64,000 nucleotides of DNA, from positions 62,001-126,000 of the forward strand of contig CALOAN010000036.1 in NCBI GenBank assembly GCA_942491345.1, written 5' to 3'. Position 1 is the first letter of the stretch; every line of letters starts with the position of its first letter. The notes beneath the pieces are model-generated. The model searched no databases. It saw only the letters and a program-made list of their open reading frames with translations, and was not told the origin of the DNA. This document shows positions 23,680 to 32,135 of this stretch, in pieces. The translations under genes were made by a program, and so were the position numbers. This stretch comes from JAHEEL01 sp942491345 (GTDB taxonomy: Bacteria > Actinomycetota > Acidimicrobiia > Spongiisociales > UBA5794).

Positions 23680-24564
23680 TCAGGGACGGGTGGAGGCGAG
23701 TTCCTCACAGGTGTCCGCGTCGACGGCAATGAGGTAGGCATCCCCACTCGGCGGTGTCACCGAGACCACGACGACGTCAACGCCGTCGATCGCTCCAGAG
23801 GCAACGATCTCAAGGCTGGGTTCACCTGCAGGATCCCCGGTCTCCGCCAGGAGGCACGACCAGACCTCGGAGGTTTCCACGGGTTCCACACCTCGGGCCG
23901 ATTTGTTGAGTTCGTCCTCGAATTCGGATGGGCCCTCGGCATACGCAAGTCCGAGTTGGTCGAGGTCGACTTCGGGAATGTGGGGGAGGGCCTCGGGAGA
24001 AGACTCGCTCGCCGCCCCGACGGAATCGTCGATCGTATCCTCGGCCGTGGCCGGGGAAGCGAGTTCTCCTGAAGCGGCTGCCGTTGTCGTCGTAGGTTCT
24101 TCGTCTGCGGTGTCGGCGGAGCCGGCCGATCCTCCCGTGTCGGCACCGTCGTTGCGGGAGGCCTGGACTGTCGTCTCAACCTGCGCCGCCGCGAATTGGA
24201 GGGAGTCGTCCGAGCCACTGTCCGGGAGGATGATGACGACTCCGATGATCACGGCGGCTGCCGCGGCGAGCCCGGTCGCGGGCGCCCACCAGCGTTGCCA
24301 ACGCGAAGGAGCAATGACGGCCGCTGCCGGGGCGCTGTCGAGATTGAGCTGCTGGCGGAGTGCGGTTCGCAGCTCCGAACGTTCGGCTGCGGTCATGGTC
24401 GGTGACGGTGCGTCGCTGAGGAGAGACGAGACGGCGAGCTGAGATTCGTATTCGGACTGGAGTTCGGGATCGGCGGCAACTCGCGCGAGGGCGGCCCGCC
24501 GCTCATCGGGGGAGAGGTGGCCGTTGATCAGTTCGGTGATGAGATCGAGGTCGTGGTCACTCAT
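23680..24564 (-). CDS. Membrane anti-sigma factor for the adjacent ECF sigma
   Basis: The 294-residue protein has a cytoplasmic N-terminal domain (MSDHDLDLITELINGHLSPDERRAAL, about residues 1-85) of the anti-sigma zinc-finger-like type but without an obvious HxxxCxxC motif, one membrane helix (APATGLAAAAAVIIGVVIIL, about 94-113), and an extracytoplasmic Ser/Thr/Asp/Glu-rich region with a small C-terminal domain. The ATG overlaps the sigma stop by 4 nt, the usual coupling of an ECF sigma and its regulator. It would hold the sigma factor inactive until an envelope signal arrives. Confidence 0.8.
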   Translation of the reverse strand: MSDHDLDLITELINGHLSPDERRAALARVAADPELQSEYESQLAVSSLLSDAPSPTMTAAERSELRTALRQQLNLDSAPAAAVIAPSRWQRWWAPATGLAAAAAVIIGVVIILPDSGSDDSLQFAAAQVETTVQASRNDGADTGGSAGSADTADEEPTTTTAAASGELASPATAEDTIDDSVGAASESSPEALPHIPEVDLDQLGLAYAEGPSEFEDELNKSARGVEPVETSEVWSCLLAETGDPAGEPSLEIVASGAIDGVDVVVVSVTPPSGDAYLIAVDADTCEELASTRP

Positions 24565-25136
24565 GGTTCTTCTCTTGGATGCTCGAACCCCGGTGCAAAG
24601 TTCCCGAGTACTTCAGCGAGTTGTCTGCGGGCACGAAAGAGGCGGCTCTTGACGGTGCCGATCGGTAGGTCGAGGGTATCCGCAGCTCCATCTAGTGACA
24701 TGCCCTCGAGGTCGACCAGCACGACGGCTGCTCGAAACTCCGGAGAGATCCCGGCGAGCGCGGTCTCGATGTCGGGGCGCAGCTCCACAGCGTTGAGAAC
24801 GTCGCCGCTGTGAGGGTCGGACGGGTCGAGGTGCTCGGGGATCGCCTCGGTCCGCTTGCGTTGTCGGCGCCGTAGATGGTCGTAGCACGTGTTGACGGAA
24901 ACTCGATAGAGCCAGGTGCTGAACGCCGCTTGCTCCTTGTAGCGATCGGCCTTTCGGAAGACGGTGAGAAAGACATCCTGCGTGGCGTCGAGCGCCTGGT
25001 CGCGATCCTTCATCATCCGGAGGCAGATTCCGAAGACGCGGTCTTCGTGGGCGCGCATGAGTTCGTCGAAGGCTTCGACGTCACCTTCGAGATATCGACG
25101 GATCAGGGCGCGGTCTTCCGCCGAGCGAGCGGTCAT
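24561..25136 (-). CDS. sigM: ECF sigma factor (SigM-like)
   Basis: Starting at MTARSAEDRALIRRYLEGDV (ATG at 25136), the 191-residue protein has region 2 (AFDELMRAHEDRVFGICLRM; DQALDATQDVFLTVFRKADRY; FSTWLYRVSVNTCYDHLRRR) and region 4 (FRAAVVLVDLEGMSLDGAAD, then LPIGTVKSRLFRARRQLAEVL). It should direct RNA polymerase to stress promoters. The context (pseudokinase upstream, anti-sigma, trxB, trxA and cwlM downstream) matches the sigM locus of mycobacteria, hence the symbol. Confidence 0.88.
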   Translation of the reverse strand: MTARSAEDRALIRRYLEGDVEAFDELMRAHEDRVFGICLRMMKDRDQALDATQDVFLTVFRKADRYKEQAAFSTWLYRVSVNTCYDHLRRRQRKRTEAIPEHLDPSDPHSGDVLNAVELRPDIETALAGISPEFRAAVVLVDLEGMSLDGAADTLDLPIGTVKSRLFRARRQLAEVLGNFAPGFEHPREEP

Positions 25137-25182
25137 CAACGACGATTCTGGTCCGCAGCGAGCGCCGAGGCGAAGGTTTCGT

Positions 25183-26472
25183 TCATGGAAGGAGCCGGAT
25201 CTCCGAAATCGATGCGCCGTAGGTCCCGTCATCCTGCTCTGGCAGTGCGGTGATCCAGACGAGCCAGTAGCCCTTTTCCCGTTGCGCCACGTCGAGCCGA
25301 GTGGATCCGGTGAGGATCTGTGCTGCTCCGATACGATCCCACTCGCCGGGAACATCGGGGAGCGTTGCGTTCCACGCAACAGTGAAACGCGTCTCGGGTG
25401 TTCCGGTGACTTCGATTGCCCCGATCGTCACCGGGGGTTCGAGAACGATGCCGACACCCTCCTTCGTTTCGCCAAGCGGATCCGGATACGGTTCGGTCCG
25501 CCACACGGTGCTCTGAATGCCGTCCACGACCGCCGTCACCGTTTCGTCGTTCTCAAATCCGTCTCCGAACGGGTCGTAGACGGTGGCGATCGCGGGAATC
25601 GCGTTCTCGGTGGGGATGTCCGTTGCCGGGGCGGTGCTGGTTGGTGCCTCGGGGTCTTGCTCTGCCGGTGCGGCCGGGTAGAGCAACGGCGAGTCGGGAT
25701 CAACGTCGATCCCCAAACCGACGACGGAGAGGGCCAGGATGATCACCACGACCACGGCGAAGATGGCGAGTGGCCTGAGAGACCAGGAGTGTTCGACGTC
25801 CGGGTCGCGATGCAGAGAAGCCGTCGACAGGGCGTCGGCGAGGCCGGCAGCATCGAGGGTCCCCGCCTCGGCGGAGGCAAGGGCGTCGTCGACCGAAGCC
25901 GGTATGCCTTCTGCGACGTGGGACGGCCGTATGGAGGGGCTCTCGGTGCCGGTGATGGCGATGCGGAGAACGACGGCCAGGGCGGCGGTGTCGCCGGCGG
26001 CCGTGGTGCTCACCGGAACGCGGCCGAAGCTTGCGAGGCGGGCTGGGTGTGCCGCCGAAAAGTGAATGGCGCTCGGGTCGATATCACCGTGGATTCCGCC
26101 GTTCGCGTGAAACGCAGCGAGGCCGGCGGCCACCCCTGATGCGTTGGGGAGGTACTCGGCAATCGGCAGTGTCTCACCGGCCTTGAGGCGGTCGGCGATG
26201 GTCACGGCGCCATCCCATTCGGCAACGGCGTAGGCCGAATGATCAACTTCTCCCGCGGCGTAGACCGTCTGGACGTGGGGATGTGAGGTCGCTGCCGCTG
26301 CCCGGATGGGGGTGAGGAACTGTGCCACCCGGGCGGGGTCGGCGTCTGGTCCCGGGAATCGAATCAGGACCGGGCGCTCGAGTTGCTCGTCCGTCGCCAG
26401 CCACTCTTCAATATCTCCGTCCGCTCCGAGACGAACGTTCATGCGATAGCGATCGGGTATTCGAGGAGGCAT
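25183..26472 (-). CDS. Stand-alone membrane pseudokinase with extracellular beta domain (MviN C-terminal part-like)
   Basis: Residues 1-235 form a protein-kinase-like domain with key residues changed: the VAIK lysine is Arg38 (VLIRF), the catalytic loop reads HGDIDPSAI (128-136) instead of HRDLKPEN, and DFG reads SFG (148-150). A membrane helix follows (about 229-251: SLRPLAIFAVVVVIILALSV), then an extracytoplasmic discoidin-like beta domain (about 300-429). This order matches the part of mycobacterial MviN (Rv3910) after its MurJ flippase domain, which is missing here. It sits 46 bp upstream of sigM. A role in controlling peptidoglycan precursor export or cell-wall signalling is an inference from that likeness. 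Confidence 0.8.
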   Translation of the reverse strand: MPPRIPDRYRMNVRLGADGDIEEWLATDEQLERPVLIRFPGPDADPARVAQFLTPIRAAAATSHPHVQTVYAAGEVDHSAYAVAEWDGAVTIADRLKAGETLPIAEYLPNASGVAAGLAAFHANGGIHGDIDPSAIHFSAAHPARLASFGRVPVSTTAAGDTAALAVVLRIAITGTESPSIRPSHVAEGIPASVDDALASAEAGTLDAAGLADALSTASLHRDPDVEHSWSLRPLAIFAVVVVIILALSVVGLGIDVDPDSPLLYPAAPAEQDPEAPTSTAPATDIPTENAIPAIATVYDPFGDGFENDETVTAVVDGIQSTVWRTEPYPDPLGETKEGVGIVLEPPVTIGAIEVTGTPETRFTVAWNATLPDVPGEWDRIGAAQILTGSTRLDVAQREKGYWLVWITALPEQDDGTYGASISEIRLLP

Positions 26473-26475
26473 CAG

Positions 26476-27210
26476 CTAGCCGCGCCGGAGCAACGCGAGC
26501 GGCTCGGAGAGTGTCACGAAGCCTTCGGACTCGTAGAGGGCGATTGCTGCCTCGTTGTCTGATTGTGTGTTCAGGAGCAGCGCTTTGCTCCCCGCCTTCT
26601 GGGCCATCCTGGCAGCACCGCGAGCCAGAGAACGGCCCATCCTGTGACCTTGCCAGTCGGGGTGCACGGCGAGCCGCTGGAGATAGGCCATGGCGTGTCC
26701 GAATCCGAGGATTGCGAACGCCACCGGGTGCCCGTCGGGTCCGCGAATCAACAGAGTTCTTGCCGTACCGGTCGCAGCAATCGCCTCCGACATGCCGTGG
26801 CGATCAAACCGCCAGAACGTGTCAAACGCCGCGTGGTCGATGTGCAGGAGCGCGGCGATTGAGGTGTCCGGTGGCGCGATGACGAGATGGTCGGGAGAGG
26901 GATGGCTGTCGTCGAGGTCGAGGCGCATGAGCGACAGTGGAACGTATTCTTCGAAGCCTGCCGCCTCCCACGGCCGACGGCTCGATGCCGGGAGTGGGGG
27001 TGAGAAGATGTGGGGGGCCCCGAGGTCGTTGAGGCGCTCCGAGCACAATCCGATGAACACGGATCCACCGCGAACAAGGCGAAGAGCCCCGTCCGGAAAG
27101 AGATGGTTCCACTGCCGAGCGTCGGCACGGGCCCATCCTCTCCGAAGTCGGATCGGCTCCGGCCAGGAGCCCCGCTGGAGTACCGGTATCGGGCTCTCCG
27201 CAACCGACAT
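26476..27210 (-). CDS. GNAT-family N-acetyltransferase
   Basis: The 244-residue protein has an N-terminal region of its own (about 1-105) and a C-terminal GNAT fold (about 110-240) with the acetyl-CoA pyrophosphate-binding segment VHPDWQGHRMGRSLARGA and the end motif LLLNTQSDNEAAIALYESEGF. The substrate is unknown. It is 3 bp upstream of the pseudokinase gene and starts the leftward run, divergent from the deacetylase gene; the pairing of an acetyltransferase with a deacetylase across one promoter region may be coincidence. Confidence 0.8.
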   Translation of the reverse strand: MSVAESPIPVLQRGSWPEPIRLRRGWARADARQWNHLFPDGALRLVRGGSVFIGLCSERLNDLGAPHIFSPPLPASSRRPWEAAGFEEYVPLSLMRLDLDDSHPSPDHLVIAPPDTSIAALLHIDHAAFDTFWRFDRHGMSEAIAATGTARTLLIRGPDGHPVAFAILGFGHAMAYLQRLAVHPDWQGHRMGRSLARGAARMAQKAGSKALLLNTQSDNEAAIALYESEGFVTLSEPLALLRRG

Positions 27211-27326
27211 GTCACCTCCGGTTTGTCCGGTGCAGATTCAGCGTACCGTCTGTATGGGTCCACTCCGCCGAACGGAACGACGTCTCGGTTTGGCGCGATA
27301 CTGCACCAACCTGCGACCATGGAGTC

Positions 27327-28328
27327 ATGCGGGCAGCACTCGTCACCCATTCGTCGAGCCTGGACCATGTGGCGCCATGGGATCATCCCGAACGTCCAGA
27401 GCGCATCAGAGCCGCTGTGGCGGGTGCTCGTGCGAGCAACGTTGAGATCATCGAGGTCGAGGCACGGGCTGCAACCCGTTCGGAACTCCTCGCGGTCCAC
27501 GACGAGAGCTACCTCGAACGCGTTCAGCGAGTGTCCATGGAAGGCGGAGGTGCCCTCGATTCGGACACCTATGTGTCCGCAGCCTCATGGACCGCGGCAC
27601 AGCACGCGGCGGGCGCGGGGTTGACGGCGGTTGAAGCGATCGAGGGGGGCTACGCGGACTTCGGATTTGCGGCCGTTCGCCCGCCGGGTCATCACGCGGA
27701 AGCGGCGAGGGCGATGGGCTTCTGCCTCCTGAACAACGTGGCCGTTACGGCCGCAGCACTTGTGAGGCGTGGATCAAGAGTGGCCGTCATCGACTGGGAC
27801 GCCCACCACGGCAACGGCACACAGGAACTGTTCATCGGTTCACCCGATGTGCTGTACCTGTCGATGCATCATGCACCGTTCTACCCCGGCACCGGCCGCG
27901 TCGAGGAGGTAGGCGGTGGTCTCGGGACCGGAACGTCGGTCAACATTCCGCTTCCTGCAGGTTCCGGCGGTTCGACCTACCGGGATGCGTTTGCGAGGAT
28001 CGTGATCCCGGTGATTGACCAGTATGGGCCGGATTGGCTCCTCGTCAGTGCCGGATACGACGGACATGCCGAGGACCCGCTCGGTGGGATGAAGCTGGTG
28101 GCGAGCGACTACGAGTCGATGGCGGCATCACTGGGAATGGCGATGAGCCGCACGAACACCGTGTTCATCCTCGAAGGCGGGTACAACCTGCACGCCATTG
28201 CAGAGTCGGTCGCAGCGACCCTCAACGGCTTTGCCTTCGGCACCGTGCCGATCGAGCGGCCTGAGAAGCGCAATCCGTGGGTCGACAACGCCGTTGCGGT
28301 CGATTCTCTCTTCTGGGATCTCGATTAA
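27327..28328 (+). CDS. Histone-deacetylase-superfamily deacetylase (AcuC/HDAC-like)
   Basis: The 333-residue enzyme shows the zinc deacetylase core: HPERPERI near the start, RPPGHHAEAARAMGFCLLNN with the paired histidines, the metal-binding VAVIDWDAHHGNGTQ (Asp and His ligands), MHHAPFYPGTGR, LLVSAGYDGHAEDPLGG (second Asp ligand) and the C-terminal EGGYNL. All catalytic residues expected for HDAC-like or acetylpolyamine amidohydrolase enzymes are present. The substrate could be acetyl-lysine in a protein such as acetyl-CoA synthetase, or a small acetylated amine; the sequence does not decide. Confidence 0.88.
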   Translation: MRAALVTHSSSLDHVAPWDHPERPERIRAAVAGARASNVEIIEVEARAATRSELLAVHDESYLERVQRVSMEGGGALDSDTYVSAASWTAAQHAAGAGLTAVEAIEGGYADFGFAAVRPPGHHAEAARAMGFCLLNNVAVTAAALVRRGSRVAVIDWDAHHGNGTQELFIGSPDVLYLSMHHAPFYPGTGRVEEVGGGLGTGTSVNIPLPAGSGGSTYRDAFARIVIPVIDQYGPDWLLVSAGYDGHAEDPLGGMKLVASDYESMAASLGMAMSRTNTVFILEGGYNLHAIAESVAATLNGFAFGTVPIERPEKRNPWVDNAVAVDSLFWDLD

Positions 28329-28387
28329 GGGCGAATCCATGTTCGCCGATACAAACGAGAACCTTTCCCCGGGGCTGAGGAGCCACT

Positions 28388-29479
28388 GTGCACGAATCGT
28401 TGCCGTCCCTCGACGAGCTACTTCAGAAGATCACTGCCGTGGGCGGATCCGACTTGCACCTCAAGGTCGGCTCACCCCCGGCGTTTCGGATCGACGGTGT
28501 TGTCCATCGATCCGACCTTCCGGTGATCACCCAGGCTGATACACGTCGGTATCTGGACGAGATCATCACGGATCAGGGCCGCGAAGCCTTCGAACGCAAC
28601 GGAGAAGCCGGTTTCGCGATCGGGCGGTCGGGTCTCGGCCGCTTTCGCGTCAGTGCCTTCAGCCAGCGCGGGTCGGTCACCCTGGTGATTCGCACGGTGG
28701 GGACCGTCACGGGAGGCTTTGAGGTCCTCGGTATCCCCGCCGTTGTTGAGCGCCTTGCCGATGAGCGTCCGGGGCTGCTTTTGATCACCGGCCCTTCCGG
28801 ATCGGGACGCACCACAACGGGCGCCGCGGTCATCGAGCATGTGAATGCGAACAGGAAGTGCTCCGTCATCACGATTGAGGATCCGATCGAAAACCTCTAC
28901 CCGGACAATCAGGCGCTCATTTCCCAGCGCGAAGTTGGCCTTGACACGGAATCGTTCGCGTCAGGCCTGCGAGCGGCAATGCGGAACGACACCGACGTGA
29001 TCTTCGTCGGCGAACTCCCGGATCGAGAGACCATGGCGGCTGCCCTGCGAGCCGCAGAGACCGGCCATCTCGTGATCGGAGTCCTGCCGACATTCGACGG
29101 TCTCGAGACGATCAGCCGGATAGTCGAGTCGTTCGAACCGTATCAGCGGCAGCAGGTGAGGCAGCTCCTGTCTACGGTGCTGAAGGGAATCATCAGCCAG
29201 CAGTTGATCCCGCGTGCAGACGAGACGGGTCGTGTGGCCGCCGTCGAAGTGCTCGTGAACACCGAACGGGTTGCCGAGAAGCTCAAGGACGAGGAGAGGA
29301 CCGCCTCGATCGCTGAAGACATCGCTGAGGGCGAGTTCTTCGGGATGCGCAGCTACGACCAGGCAATCCTCACCCTGTATGCGCGCGGGGACGTCTCTTT
29401 CGAGGATGCCCTGTCCCACGCGACGTCGACGACGGACTTCAAGGTCGCTGCGCAATCACGTGGCGTGCTGAGCGCCTGA
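28388..29479 (+). CDS. PilT/VirB11-like ATPase with altered Walker A, stand-alone
   Basis: The 363-residue protein aligns by eye with the twitching-motility ATPase PilT: N-terminal SDLHLKVGSPPAFRIDG, Walker A, the Asp box VITIEDPIENL (160-170), ISQREVGLDTESF, the Walker B region DVIFVGELPDRET and AAETGHLV. Two hallmarks are changed: the Walker A lysine is Arg141 (GPSGSGRTTT) and the TLHT segment is VLPT (232-235). No other pilus gene is nearby. Hexamer formation is likely by family, but normal ATP hydrolysis is doubtful. Start is GTG at 28388. Confidence 0.8.
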   Translation: MHESLPSLDELLQKITAVGGSDLHLKVGSPPAFRIDGVVHRSDLPVITQADTRRYLDEIITDQGREAFERNGEAGFAIGRSGLGRFRVSAFSQRGSVTLVIRTVGTVTGGFEVLGIPAVVERLADERPGLLLITGPSGSGRTTTGAAVIEHVNANRKCSVITIEDPIENLYPDNQALISQREVGLDTESFASGLRAAMRNDTDVIFVGELPDRETMAAALRAAETGHLVIGVLPTFDGLETISRIVESFEPYQRQQVRQLLSTVLKGIISQQLIPRADETGRVAAVEVLVNTERVAEKLKDEERTASIAEDIAEGEFFGMRSYDQAILTLYARGDVSFEDALSHATSTTDFKVAAQSRGVLSA

Positions 29480-29522
29480 ACCGCCCCGGGGTAGGCTCCT
29501 CGTTGTTCCGTTGGTTGATCGG

Positions 29523-29528
29523 TACGCT
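29523..29528 (+). promoter_or_regulatory. Leaderless-type -10 box for RNase HI
   Basis: TACGCT ends 9 nt before the ATG at 29538, with no ribosome binding site between. Transcription would start at or very near the start codon. Confidence 0.35.
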
Positions 29529-29537
29529 CCTTGGCGC

Positions 29538-30113
29538 ATGCCCAACTTCACCTGTCAGACGTGTGGCGACGACTTCGCTCTGCCCCAGCACATCCTTGAT
29601 CGATACCCCGGCTGGAGCCCGAAAGCGTGCCGGGCATGTCGGGGTCCAAGCCCGTCGACGCGCACCTCGACGCCATCCGGTGAAGATCCCCAAACTGGCG
29701 TATTCACGGATGGTGGGTGTGTGCCGAATCCCGGACCGGGCGGATGGGGAGTGGTGTACGTGGTCGACGGCGAGATCGTCGCGGAGGACTACGGCCATGA
29801 TCCGGACACGACGAACAATCGGATGGAGCTCACGGCGCTCATCGAGGGTTCGCGGCTCGTGCCGGAGGGGACCGCCGTCACGGTCTACTCCGACTCGAAT
29901 CTGGCGGTGAGAACCATCAATGAGTGGGCTGCGGGGTGGGAAGCACGGGGATGGAAGAGAAAGTCCGGTCCTGTCGAGAACGTCGACCTCGTCCGGCGGG
30001 CCTACGGCATATTCCGCAAGAGGCCCGAGCTGGACCTGAGGTGGATCAAGGCCCATGTTGGCTTCACCTGGAACGAATACGCCGACCGACTGGCGAACCG
30101 ATGGAGAGACTGA
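29538..30113 (+). CDS. rnhA: Ribonuclease HI with N-terminal zinc-ribbon-like segment
   Basis: I start at MPNFTCQTCGDDFALPQHIL (ATG at 29538). Residues 5-38 hold two CxxC pairs (CQTC and CRAC), a likely zinc knuckle not present in standard RNase HI. The catalytic domain has TDGGCVPNPGPGGWGVV (first Asp), NNRMELTALIEG (Glu), VYSDSNLAV (Asp) and WIKAHVGFTWNEYADRLA (His and last Asp). It removes RNA from RNA-DNA hybrids. It is followed 16 bp later by the CCA-adding enzyme gene on the same strand. Confidence 0.9.
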   Translation: MPNFTCQTCGDDFALPQHILDRYPGWSPKACRACRGPSPSTRTSTPSGEDPQTGVFTDGGCVPNPGPGGWGVVYVVDGEIVAEDYGHDPDTTNNRMELTALIEGSRLVPEGTAVTVYSDSNLAVRTINEWAAGWEARGWKRKSGPVENVDLVRRAYGIFRKRPELDLRWIKAHVGFTWNEYADRLANRWRD

Positions 30114-30129
30114 TGCACCCGGTGCGGCG

Positions 30130-31521
30130 ATGATTCCGGCCCGGCTCCAGGATCTGCTGAATCCCGGAACACCCTCGCGCCAGCTTGCCGAGCGATTTCG
30201 CAAAGCAGGACACGACCTCTACCTCGTTGGAGGCAGTGTGCGCGACGCATTGCTGGACCGTGCGAACTCCGATCTCGACTTCACGACAGGAGCGCGGCCG
30301 GACGAGATCGAGTCCATCGTCCGACCCTGGGCTGCAGATCTCTACCTCGCAGGCAAGACGTATGGAACCATCGGGGCGATCCGGGGCGGGCGTGTTCACG
30401 AGATCACAACGTTCCGTTCGGAGACCTACCGCGACGAGAGCCGAAAGCCCGAGGTCACCTTCTCGGATGACATCGAGGAGGACCTTTCCCGAAGAGACTT
30501 CGCAGTGAATGCGATGGCGATCCGCATCCCCACATCCGACGCTGAGACCCCCGTGATGGTGGATCCGTTCGGCGGGCTGACCGATCTGCACAGCCGGGTG
30601 CTCCGCACGCCGCTCAACCCCGAGATCTCATTCGGCGATGATCCGCTGCGCATGCTTCGGCTGTTCCGTTTCGTCTCGCGGCTTGGTTTCGCCCCGGACG
30701 AAGCGGCGATTACGGCCGTCCACGGCATGCATGACCGGCTCGAGATCGTTTCGGCAGAACGCATCAAGGGAGAGCTCGACCGTCTCATGATCGGAGACCA
30801 CGTTGGACCGGCGCTCTGGGGGCTCGTTGAGACCGGCCTTGCGGAGGAATTCATACCGGAACTTCCCGCCCTGGCACTCGAAGTTGACCCCGTACACCAC
30901 CACAAGGACGTGCTCGCTCACACGATTGCCGTGGTGGAGAAGACCTCCGCGCGGCTCGAACTCCGTCTGGCGGCATTGTTCCACGACGTCGGGAAACCCT
31001 CGACTCGCGAGTTCGGGCCGGGCGGTGTCTCCTTTCACCATCACGAAGTAGTCGGCGCTCGCATGACAAGGCGTCGATTGAAGGCGTTGCGGTACTCCAA
31101 AAAGACGACCGAGGACGTCTCGCGTCTCGTGTTTCTCCACATGCGGCCGCATACGTACCAGATGGGCTGGAACGACTCCGCCGTGCGTCGGTACGTTCGC
31201 GACGCTGGACCGCTAATCGCTGATTTGAACGAACTCGTCCGATGTGACGTCACAACACGGAATCGGCAGCGCGAACGGACGATCAGCCGGAGAATCGATG
31301 AGCTCGAGGAGCGGATTGCCGTGCTCCGCGAAGAAGAGGAACTCGATGCCCTCCGTCCGCCGATCGACGGGAACCAGGTGATGGCGCACCTCGGCTTGGA
31401 ACCGGGCCGTCAGGTCGGCGAGCTGATGAAGATGTTGTACGAGCGGCGCATCGAGGACGGCCCGTACGACGAGGATGAGGCTTTTGCGATGCTCGACCGG
31501 TGGGCTGAGGAACACGGGTAG
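30130..31521 (+). CDS. pcnA: CCA-adding tRNA nucleotidyltransferase (PcnA/Cca family)
   Basis: Starting at MIPARLQDLLNPGTPSRQLA (ATG at 30130), the 463-residue enzyme has the polymerase-beta nucleotidyltransferase core YLVGGSVRDALLDRANSDLDF, the template region RRDFAVNAMAIR, FGDDPLRMLRLFRFVSRLGF, and an HD domain (HHKDVLAHTI; LAALFHDVGKP). It builds or repairs the CCA end of tRNA. The equivalent M. tuberculosis gene pcnA also lies a few genes from sigM. The C-terminal helical part has the length usual in actinobacteria. Confidence 0.9.
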   Translation: MIPARLQDLLNPGTPSRQLAERFRKAGHDLYLVGGSVRDALLDRANSDLDFTTGARPDEIESIVRPWAADLYLAGKTYGTIGAIRGGRVHEITTFRSETYRDESRKPEVTFSDDIEEDLSRRDFAVNAMAIRIPTSDAETPVMVDPFGGLTDLHSRVLRTPLNPEISFGDDPLRMLRLFRFVSRLGFAPDEAAITAVHGMHDRLEIVSAERIKGELDRLMIGDHVGPALWGLVETGLAEEFIPELPALALEVDPVHHHKDVLAHTIAVVEKTSARLELRLAALFHDVGKPSTREFGPGGVSFHHHEVVGARMTRRRLKALRYSKKTTEDVSRLVFLHMRPHTYQMGWNDSAVRRYVRDAGPLIADLNELVRCDVTTRNRQRERTISRRIDELEERIAVLREEEELDALRPPIDGNQVMAHLGLEPGRQVGELMKMLYERRIEDGPYDEDEAFAMLDRWAEEHG

Positions 31522-31541
31522 CAACGATCGGACCGGCAGGC

Positions 31542-31547
31542 CATACT
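31542..31547 (+). promoter_or_regulatory. Leaderless-type -10 box for the PEBP-like lipoprotein
   Basis: CATACT ends 6 nt before the GTG at 31554, and no strong ribosome binding site is present in between apart from a GGTGG run. Confidence 0.3.
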
Positions 31548-31553
31548 CGGTGG

Positions 31554-32123
31554 GTGAGACGTACTGCCCTGATCGTTCCCCTGGTGATCCTCTTCGCCGC
31601 GTCGTGCAGCGATTCGGAAACGGCATCGTCCACAACCCGCGCTACCAGCTCAACCACCACCACGGCCGCGTCGACAACCCAAGGAGGGGTCATGGAACTC
31701 ACTTCGCCCGACTTCCCGTCCGAAGGGCCCATTCCAGCCCGATTCGCGTGTGATGGCGTGGACGAGTCTCCCGGCCTGAACCTCACGGGAATTCCGGACG
31801 GCACCGTCTCTCTCGCCCTCGTGATGGATGATCCGGACGCCTCTGTCGGAACATTCGATCACTGGGTCGCGTTCAACATCGGGCCGACCGAGGAAATCCC
31901 GGCGAACGTAGGCGCCCTCGGCACCGGGGGAGTGAACTCATGGAACCGATTGGGCTACGGGGGTCCGTGTCCGCCGTCGGGGACCCATCGCTACTTCTTC
32001 CGAATCCTTGCCCTCGACACGGAACTGGACCTCGAGGAAGGTGCTACGAAGGATGACGTTCTCGAAGCAGCCAGCGGACACGTCATCGGCGACGCCACCC
32101 TGATGGGCACCTACGCACGTTGA
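31554..32123 (+). CDS. YbhB/YbcL (PEBP, Raf-kinase-inhibitor-like) lipoprotein
   Basis: The 189-residue product has a lipoprotein signal (MRRTALIVPLVILFAASCSD, lipid Cys at residue 18), a Ser/Thr linker, and a PEBP domain: LTSPDFPSEGPIPARFACDG, LALVMDDPDASVGTFDHWVAFN, NSWNRLGYGGPCPPSGTHRY and FRILALDTEL. The DPDA and GPCPPSGTHRY motifs form the conserved ligand pocket. Such proteins are abundant in bacteria but their substrate is unknown. It is convergent with the Trx-VKOR gene. Confidence 0.88.
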   Translation: MRRTALIVPLVILFAASCSDSETASSTTRATSSTTTTAASTTQGGVMELTSPDFPSEGPIPARFACDGVDESPGLNLTGIPDGTVSLALVMDDPDASVGTFDHWVAFNIGPTEEIPANVGALGTGGVNSWNRLGYGGPCPPSGTHRYFFRILALDTELDLEEGATKDDVLEAASGHVIGDATLMGTYAR

Positions 32124-32135
32124 GCAGCGAGACGT

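Noticed and set aside
24480..24564. Classical HxxxCxxC zinc-binding anti-sigma motif
   Set aside because: Looked for in the anti-sigma N-terminus; no such cysteines are present, so zinc binding was not claimed.
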